From: Homalodisca vitripennis
Lineage: Eukaryota; Arthropoda; Insecta; Hemiptera; Cicadellidae
Assembly: GCF_021130785.1 (NCBI RefSeq)
Contig: NC_060209.1
Coordinates: forward strand, 25,427,501 to 25,491,500
Direction: 5' to 3'
Length of the DNA stretch: 64,000 nucleotides
A program made the translations under genes and the position numbers. Each line of letters starts with the position of its first letter. Position 1 is the first letter of the stretch. The notes under the pieces were generated by a model. That model did no database searches and was not told where the DNA came from. It was given only the letters and a program-made list of their open reading frames with translations. Positions 57,008 through 64,000 of this stretch are shown here, piece by piece.

Positions 57008-57218
57008 TATTCCACATAAGATAAGATTTTGCGTGCATGTACGGAATGATGTAATGGAGGTTGTAATATTGCAGCGTGCTGATAAAACTGGCTGTCATGT
57101 CATATACGACCTCGCTTTCCATGAACATTGCAACATGCACTGAGTGTTATTGCAGAGCAAGTAATGTTACTCTTCCTCTAAGTGACGTTATATTGTCACT
57201 TTTTGCAGTTCTTGTTGA
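57008..57218 (+). repeat. Duplicated 210-bp segment, copy A
   Basis: Matches 60842-61050 with about 15 substitutions and no indels over 200 bases. It is open on the plus strand for RNDVMEVVILQRADKTGCH and FHEHCNMH before a stop shared by both copies. Differences between copies are mostly amino-acid changing (about five against two silent in the frame), so there is no sign that the frame is under selection. Flanks are unrelated, so it is a dispersed repeat or a short segmental duplication. Confidence 0.75.
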
Positions 57219-57844
57219 AAAATTTTCATTTACTCATTTCCCATTGACTGTGGTTCATTGCTTTAGGATTTCATTTACGCCCATTGTCTCACACTTTTAA
57301 AAGACAAATTTTGTCTAATAGTTCATAGTATAAAACTATTTCATTTATACATATTCTCTTCTACGTAGTCATTTGGAGCAAATATTGTTTACATACAACT
57401 AGAAAAATTTTTCATAACACTCATTCCCGATAATAACATTTAGTAAATAGTGAATGTGATTTACCTCTATTTAATAATCACATCAATCCTTAACAATACG
57501 TAAATGGATTTAGAATTCTGTATTAAAATATTGTCAAATTTAAAAAGTTTATAATGTGAATTTGTCTAAAGTATGTAAATTTAAATATTTTAACTGCATA
57601 TAAACAATATTTATTCCAAATGTCTACGCGGAAGAGAACATTTATTACGAACAAAATTTAGGACACAATTTTTCGAAGCTCGCAAGTCACTAATTATATA
57701 GTTGAAGGATATATTATTTATGTATTCCATGACATTTGAATATATGTTATTTAAATTCTTTATATTATATTTAATGACATGCATAGTCCGTGACTTTAGC
57801 TAAAGCTCAATTTATTAATCTATGTTAAGTGCTACAACTGTCTG

Positions 57845-58045
57845 TTAAGTTCGCCAGCTAGGCCGGTATCACTCGAGGGGCCGGAAAAGTATGTTTGTCG
57901 GTTCACAAGATATCTCGACTTATACATATGAAATTTTCCATGAAGCGTCGTTTAGGCAATATCAAGATGACGGTGTGTGTCACTCAGGGTGGACGGTGTG
58001 ATGGGATATGGCACAGGGTTAGCATTTATGATACCTGAAAAACTG
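57845..58045 (-). repeat. Dispersed repeat family R3, copy (minus)
   Basis: CACTCGAGGGGCCGGAAAAG, TTCACAAGATATCTCGAC, GACGGTGTGTGTCACTC and GTGTGATGGGATATGG correspond to 35865-36060. The ACAG tandem block is reduced here to TGTTTGTCGG. Confidence 0.55.
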
Positions 58046-58321
58046 TTTGTCGTGTAAATATTATCACTCATTGTGTAATAACCACTGAATAATCGTCTTA
58101 TATGTGTTCTATAAGAAATTATGCTATATAAAAGTTTTTGGCCTCGTATTTATACCAAAAGAATATCTGATAGCAACCTTAGTATTTTCTAACTTGGATA
58201 AAATAACCATGTCAGTCTTAGAACCAGAATCTTGTAGGCGGTTAAAGTAAGTACGTTATTATTAGGTAACCTTTCATACTTAGTGTTTTAATGTGTAATT
58301 CAGTAACCGCTATTCTAGAAC

Positions 58322-58850
58322 GAATCGAGATCAGATATGTAAAAACAGCTGAGCATTGTTGGTCAACTGAGCGTATGTTGGCAGAATCGAGATTGATATA
58401 TAAACAGCTGAGCATTGTTGGTTAACTGAGCGTATGTTGGCAGAATCGAGATAGATATATAAACAGCTGAGCGTTGTTGGTTCAACTGAGCGTATGTTGG
58501 CAGAATCGAGATAGATATATAAACAGCTGAGCATTGTTGGTTCAACTGAGCGTATGTTGGCAGAATCGAGATAGATATATAAACAGCTGAGCATTGTTGG
58601 TTAACTGAGCGTATGTTGGCAGAATCGAGATAGATATATAAACAGCTGAGCATTGTTGGTTAACTGAGCGTATGTTGGCAGAATCGAGATAGATATATAA
58701 ACAGCTGAGCATTGTTGGTCAACTGAGCGTATGTTGGCAGAATCGAGATAGATATATAAACAGCTGAGCATTGTTGGTCAACTGAGCGTATGTTGGCAGA
58801 ATCGAAATATAGGCCTATGTATAAACAGCTGGGCGTATGTTGGCAGTTCT
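58322..58850. repeat. Tandem array, 59/60-bp unit, about 9 copies
   Basis: AATCGAGAT.GATATATAAAC and AGCTGAGCATTGTTGG and ACTGAGCGTATGTTGGCAG repeat from 58322 to about 58850. Units are 59 or 60 bases, depending on TTAACTG, TCAACTG or TTCAACTG. The edge units are the most diverged (58322 has GATCAGATATGTAAAAACAG; the last has AATATAGGCCTATG). The minus frames of 87 and 96 codons here are repeat artefacts. Confidence 0.95.
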
Positions 58851-58859
58851 TTCTATCGC

Positions 58860-59535
58860 AATCTTTTGTAATGTTGTGTTTTGTTTCGAAGTTGTATTAA
58901 ATAAATAAATGTTGTTACCAATTAATTGATATGCTGGTTTAGAAAAGACGTACGGCCTTCTTCCAATATTTTTGTTATTATCTTAGCGATAGTCGCGGTT
59001 ATCTATTAATAACGTCGTTAGGAGACATAGTTTTCTAGTGAGAATCTTCTTGAATTATATAATTACCACAAGCAAAAAAAATTTATTTGAACTAATCGCA
59101 AAGTGCTGAAGTGGGTACAAACTGTACATATGATAAATAAATAAAGTATTTTATGTAATTAAAAATGTTTTTTAAGACAAATTTTACTCAAAGATGAGAC
59201 TGTTTTGCATATAATGTAAAGTTTTTGTTTGACATTTCCTGCACGGTGCTCGTGACGCTATAGGCTGCCAACTGCGGCACAATAAAGTTTCCTCAATAAA
59301 CCTGAGACAATACTGTCCTCCGTAAGCACAAAATACGTTTCTCTTGTCTTAAAGCCTCCCTAGCCGTGTCTTGTTAACACGAACACAACTTGACTTTCTT
59401 AGAGTTAACATATTTTCTAATACAAGCAATTTTTCCATGCTAACATATATTTAATTTTAATACATGAAATTAATATACGTACCCATTATTTTGTTAATAT
59501 CTGGAAATTCTGGTCTTCACCTAGCCATGCACTGG
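58860..59535. other. AT-rich stretch with tail-like A-rich runs
   Basis: AAATAAATAAATG near 58903 and GATAAATAAATAAAG near 59132 look like LINE tails without an identified body. A GC-richer patch lies at 59230-59390. No gene is supported. Confidence 0.35.
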
Positions 59536-59539
59536 TTAC

Positions 59540-59850
59540 AAACTGATTAATGTTACTGTGGGAGAATAGTCTATAAATGTCCGGTTACATTATACCCTTG
59601 CTAGACTTGGTTAGAGTTACTGTTTATAAACTGATTAATGTTACTGTGGGAGAATAGTCTATAAATGTCCGGTTACATTATACCCTTGCTAGACTTGGTT
59701 AGAGTTACTGGTTATAAACTGATTAATGTTACTGTGGGAGAATAGTCTATAAATGTATCCGGTTACATTATACCCAAGCTAGACTTGGTTAGAGCTACTG
59801 ATTATAAACTGATTAATGTTACTGCGAGAAAATAGTCTGGAAATTTATAT
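59540..59850. repeat. Tandem array, 88-bp unit, about 3.5 copies
   Basis: AAACTGATTAATGTTACTG begins units at 59540, 59628, 59716 and 59806 (periods 88, 88, 90). The units contain AGAATAGTCTATAAATGTCC, GGTTACATTATACCC and CTAGACTTGGTTAGAG. The fourth unit ends early. Confidence 0.9.
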
Positions 59851-60610
59851 TGATATTTCCTATCTCTAGGAGATCACAGAATATGAAGTTGTCACATTCT
59901 AGAATTTGCTGGTACCTTAGAGCTCTTGTCTTCCATTCTTTTAAGTCTTCATTTTTATCAAATATCTTGATCTTTGAACATTTTCGTTGTTGAGAAATTT
60001 TTGATCTTCGAGAATTTTCCAGCGGCGTTATTTGCCGGCTTCTTAAAAGTCATGAAATATTTATGTTTTTATTCCTTTACAAACTTGCTTTAGAGACTCT
60101 ATTAGTTGCTTCAAGTCACTCAAACGCTTTCTCTATCACCCTTCCTAGTCACGAATCTTTTCAACCACCTCATCCAGAGATTGATATACATCTAGCCTGC
60201 CGTTAGCTCTTGAAACTCTTGGATTGTTTGCACACTCCATAACCCCAAGAATGCAAGACGTAATGAACTTTATGGAATTTGATGGTACTTGATAGGATGA
60301 ATAAAATGCAGATGCTGGAAAGATAAAATGTTTCATTAGTAGCATCCTAAAATTGTTGTATTTTCATTTATAACAAATCTAAAAATCATAGAGCTTGAGG
60401 CATGGCATGAAAGCTACTCCTGCCCTCGACCTTCTGTTCAGTCAACCGTTGTCTCTGATCACTAAACAATATTTCTGACAAGGATCAAGGTCTGCCACCA
60501 AAAACTATTAAGAGTAAGTAGTCACATATATGGAGGCTCAAGGGGGGAAATGGATACATGGATGACTGCGGAAAATGTTAGTAATTTTATACAGTAATAA
60601 CAGTAATTAC
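59851..60610. other. Unassigned stretch
   Basis: A minus-strand frame at 60345-60145 has no recognised domain. 60400-60500 is slightly GC-richer. No feature is supported. Confidence 0.35.
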
Positions 60611-60617
60611 GTACGTT

Positions 60618-60676
60618 TAAACTGTTTGACGAAGTTACGTAGTTATTGTTATTAGTCAATCCGCAGTTCAGAGCTA
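60618..60676. repeat. Single arm of the 51.9-kb inverted-repeat element
   Basis: TTGACGAAGTTACGTAGTTA, TTGTTATTAG, CAATCCGCAGTTCAGAGCTA is the reverse complement of 51910-51965, including the flank outside the arm. The related right arm at 52104 lacks that flank. Confidence 0.6.
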
Positions 60677-60841
60677 CATAATATGGAAATCTATAATAGT
60701 AATTTGACTATTAGTGTGTTTTCATTAGTAAGGTAGTTTTATATTGAACATTTTAAAACGTATTAAGTATATTTCAATTCAAACACTGAAAACATTTTTG
60801 TTGAAAAACGTATTTGTCGTGTACATGAATATTATAAAATG

Positions 60842-61050
60842 TATTCCACATAAGATAAGATTTCGCGTGCATATACGGAATGACGTAATGGAGGTTCTAA
60901 TATTGCAGCGTGCTGATAAAACTGGCTGTCATGCCATATACGATCTCGCTCTCCATGAACATTGCAACATGCACTGAGTGTTATTGCAGAGCAAGTAATA
61001 TTACTCTTCCTCTAAGTGACGTTATATTGTCACTTTTTACTGTTCTTGTT
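60842..61050 (+). repeat. Duplicated 210-bp segment, copy B
   Basis: This is the counterpart of 57008-57218, beginning TATTCCACATAAGATAAGAT and ending near ACTTTTT.C.GTTCTTGTTG. The encoded frame ends at the same TGA (HEHCNMH). The 5' boundary coincides within a few bases in the two copies, and sequence outside is unrelated. Confidence 0.75.
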
Positions 61051-61059
61051 GTAACATGT

Positions 61060-62700
61060 GCGTTCATTTATTTATTCGTGCTTATAATTGACTATGATTT
61101 ATTACTTTTGGCTTTCTTTAAAACACACATTATCTAGTACAAAGTATGTGACCGAGCTTTGTCCCAGAAATTTATAATTTGGGTTTATAAACAAACAAAA
61201 ATATTTTTCTATGTTTTACCAGGAACAAATTAAAATATATGGGTATGTGCCTCTTGTATAATTTTTCATAAACGATCGTCTCCTTTAATAAATGTGGTTT
61301 ATAACAAATAAACATACTAATAATATCCTTATGACTCTAATTAATTATGACCCTTTTATCATATAGTTATACATATTTTTCAAAATAATATTTTAATAAT
61401 TTTTTATGATTACAAATCAAGAATCTCTAAAAGAACGTGGAGGGGGGGTATTCGTAGACCAAAAAGTATTTTACAGTTTTTAATGGCTTAAGTTTTATTT
61501 TTTAATCATACAATTCTAGAATATTGGAGTTTTCCATGGATGTTAATAACATTTAGCTTTTTATAGGCTTAATGTAAGTATAATATAAAAGGCTGAGACT
61601 CCATACAAGATTCAAAAGTCTATAATAGTCCAATTCATTAATATACGTCTGCTACGATGTCACACGTTTAAATGTAATATGATCGTATCAGTTTGTTTTC
61701 AAATTTATTTATTTGAAGATTTTCTCGGTGCCAACTTGGTTACCCATAAGAAATATTTTTAAATGTTCGTTAAAGCTTATCGTATGAATTGCAATTGACC
61801 ATTAACATGTTCGATGTTACTTTATAAAAATAAAGATACATACACAATTTGAAGTGTATATGTCACTTTTATATTTAGCTATCGTGCGAACAGACATATA
61901 AACAGACAGAAATGCATTTTTCCAGCCCCTTATGAAATATTACGATATTTTAATTTCAGGTAGGCTACTTATATCATGATTTTCAAGCTATCTTCTATTA
62001 AATTAAAATATAATTTAATATGGCTTTTAAAATAAAGCTTAATGAAACGTATAGCTAAAATATAACTACCATCTATAGAATACTGCAAAACCAGTGCTAA
62101 TGAGAATAAATACGGTTGTAACAATGCAAGCTAAACGTGAAAACAACAAAGACAGTAACTGAGGTGTGAGAAGTAACCCCCCCCCCCCCACTAACTCCTC
62201 CTCGCACCCAACTCCACCTCCAACCATTCACAGTTCATTTAGCCCGTTTCCCGTCGATAAACAATAGTTATTTACTGAAAGTTGAATTCCATTGTGCCAA
62301 AAGCTGGCTGAGACGGCTTTTGTTTCAATAAAATTAATATTGGTGATTCGGATTTGTTATTATATGGATCCTAAAACGTTTTAATGTAGATGGAAAATCA
62401 AAGTAACTTCGTATACATTCATATCTCGTATTGAGTTTTATTTAAGTGGAAAAATGGTTAAAATTTTCACTTAACATCGGATATAAAAGTTTATAGAACA
62501 AGACGCATTATGAGAATTAATGGTGTCTCCTTTAAAACTGATACTATGAAAGAATAATAACTTTCTAGAAGTTACAGAAATTTCTTGCTAGATAAAAAAT
62601 AGCATATAATAAATTGAATTGATCTAAAACTACCAACTGCGAAATATATTAAAAGAGTGAAACAATTATTTTTACTCATCTTTAAATCTAATTCTCATGA
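61060..62700. other. AT-rich stretch with an R3 fragment and a C13 run
   Basis: 61868-61950 has GCGAACAGACATATAAACAG, ACAGAAATGC and TTTTTCCAGCCCCTTATG, a short plus-strand R3 end. A run of 13 C is at 62177-62189, in a pyrimidine-rich patch up to 62260. No gene is seen. Confidence 0.45.
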
Positions 62701-62715
62701 CTGCTTTAATTACGG

Positions 62716-62955
62716 CATTTGCCAATGGCGCAGTGTAGCGGGTACGGCGGTTATCGCAAGATAACCAGATCCAGCAACGTCGAGCGTGGCCGCTGCTTGG
62801 GTAGGTGACCGCTGAGCGATCCTGTCCTTGCAAGCGGCCCGCCTGCCCGGCCATTGGTGGTGGTTCGGAAGTCACCTTTACGCCGTTGGTCCCCAAGTTA
62901 CGTTTTAGAGAGGGCTTCTTAGCCCTAACTTCGCCTAGTAAGATATTCTTTACTT
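62716..62955 (+). mobile_element. 5S-rRNA-derived SINE, copy 2
   Basis: The better-preserved copy. The 5S-like region is 62771-62823: CCAGCAACGTCGAGCGTGG, then CTTGGGTAGGTGACCGCTGA, covering the A-box and C-box parts of the type 1 pol III promoter. Upstream, GGCGGTTATCGCAAGATAACC replaces the corresponding 5S helix with a small hairpin (GGTTATC..GATAACC) that is also traceable in copy 1. The downstream body includes GCGGCCCGCCTGCCCGG and GTCCCCAAGTTACG, and the copy ends near GATATTCTTTACTTTTTTAC. Mobilisation by a LINE with a matching 3' end is inferred, not seen. Confidence 0.78.
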
Positions 62956-62959
62956 TTTT

Positions 62960-64000
62960 ACTTTTTTTTAATTACTAAAACTTCGTATATCTTTGGTGTA
63001 GGGGTAGACATAACTAATTAGATTTATCAGTACTCACACATTTACATTACTATCAGCAAGGGGAATTGTATTATCCTAACTCCGTAATTATCATAAATTA
63101 TCTCAAATTTATTAGAGAAAATTATACTGGAATTTGAATAATCCTGATTCAAGGAGTTATGAGCACCAAACTTTATAAAATTGATATTTAAATTGTTGGA
63201 TTAGTTCAAATATTAATATATTTTTACATACTAATTTTGTTAATACTTTAATTGTTATAACAGTTACATGTTATAATGTTGTCAGTTGTTATAACAATAA
63301 CATAAACTATAATTTAGCAATTTTTCTTCTAACGTGTAAGGCGAAACTCGTTTGAAACCGATTTAAATACTTCCGTAATAGGGCAACGTGCTTTAGACAA
63401 TTAATAAGAATTGTTGATCCTTTTTGAAGAATACTCCATATCTATTTCTTGTAGTGTACTGTAGTTATATTTCTACTATAAGTTTCAATTAATCTTATTA
63501 ATCCGTAAAGTACTTAAAATAGTATAAATTAAAACGTTTTGTAATGTTTCATGACGGGTATATGATTTTAACGGTAGTACCCAATACTGGTCGTATAAGT
63601 TATAACTTTTCAAAATGTTAATTTAATCACGATGTTTGTTTTAAATGTTTTCTTTATAATAATCGTTCAATTACTGCTAATGGACGTGAGTTTCATTACA
63701 AAAAATTACCTCAATATATTGTAATTTACATAAGAGTTCAGCTCTTTAAATACGGGGGATAACACACCTGTATTTTTTAAAATTCTGATACTGTAATATC
63801 ACTGAAATTTAACATCTAAAAATATATAAACATAAAATTTACAGATATTGGTGCACTGGAAATGACTTATTACTGGTTTAAGTCAACACCAGGTCTCTAT
63901 GACTAGAGTGAGTAAATCTGGACATAAATAGAGACTCTGTCCGGGAACAGTCTCGCTAGGAATGAGAGGTATGTACCGAGTTGGCTCCATTGATACTTTT
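62960..64000. other. AT-rich stretch, nothing recognised
   Basis: No supported feature. The last 150 bases (63850-64000) are somewhat GC-richer and contain GACTAGAGTGAGTAAATC and a GAGACTCTGTCC word, but no open frame of note. Confidence 0.45.

Noticed and set aside
58331..58653. Minus-strand frames of 87 and 96 codons with repeated SCLYIYLDSANIRS blocks
   Set aside because: A translation of the 59/60-bp tandem array; both registers are open only because the unit lacks stops.

Overview
This is a gene-poor, AT-rich piece of eukaryotic nuclear DNA, most likely from an arthropod with a large, repeat-filled genome. The evidence is the content: dinucleotide microsatellites (mostly TA), minisatellite arrays, decayed non-LTR retrotransposon tails, a Penelope-like element with a GIY-YIG endonuclease, a mariner/Tc1-type transposase remnant, a Merlin-like zinc-ribbon exon and 5S-rRNA-derived SINEs. 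An insect fits best, but the species cannot be fixed from the sequence. No bacterial operon, rRNA gene, convincing tRNA or CRISPR array is present. Almost all short open frames are chance frames or repeat shadows.

Layout. 0-9 kb: mostly anonymous AT-rich DNA with one copy of a dispersed repeat (0.63 kb, second copy at 19.1 kb), a 5S-derived SINE (4.69 kb, second copy at 62.7 kb) and a repeat cluster at 7.4-8.4 kb. 9-11.1 kb: a small coding-like island with a possible first exon (9.26 kb, +), a minus-strand LINE-type 3' tail, a minus-strand exon encoding a Merlin/ISXO2-like zinc ribbon (10.25-9.99 kb) and a minus-strand non-LTR C-terminal remnant (11.0-10.7 kb). 14-15.3 kb: a deleted mariner/Tc1-type element with 85-bp inverted repeats, directly followed by a 600-bp inverted repeat between two TA tracts. 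16.5-17.1 kb: the 3' end of a plus-strand non-LTR retrotransposon. 22.7-23.4 kb: a 200-bp tandem array. 27.25-28.85 kb: a broken Penelope-like element (RT, GIY-YIG, hammerhead-like 3' hairpin) between TA tracts. 33.1-34.5 kb: a dispersed 350-bp-period repeat and another hammerhead-like hairpin. 36.7-38.5 kb and 40.06-41.1 kb: two large tandem arrays with a well-bounded candidate coding exon between them (39.76-39.97 kb, +). 41.3-42.3 kb: a minus-strand candidate exon and a third inverted repeat with the hammerhead-like hairpin. 47.3-49.0 kb: nested insertions of a LINE RT fragment. 51.9-52.2 kb: a small inverted-repeat element. 57-61 kb: a 210-bp segment duplicated 3.8 kb apart, plus 59-bp and 88-bp tandem arrays.

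The most interesting thread is a structure recurring at five loci: CTGANGA, one unpaired base, a short hairpin, then GAAA. It sits at the 3' end of the recognisable Penelope-like element and in the arms of three inverted repeats. It resembles the hammerhead ribozyme core known from Penelope-like retroelements, but with one extra nucleotide in the core. Any host gene here would be a large-intron gene of which only small candidate exons (9.26, 20.64, 31.4, 39.76, 41.35 and 55.70 kb) can be proposed; they lie on both strands and cannot be joined into a model.
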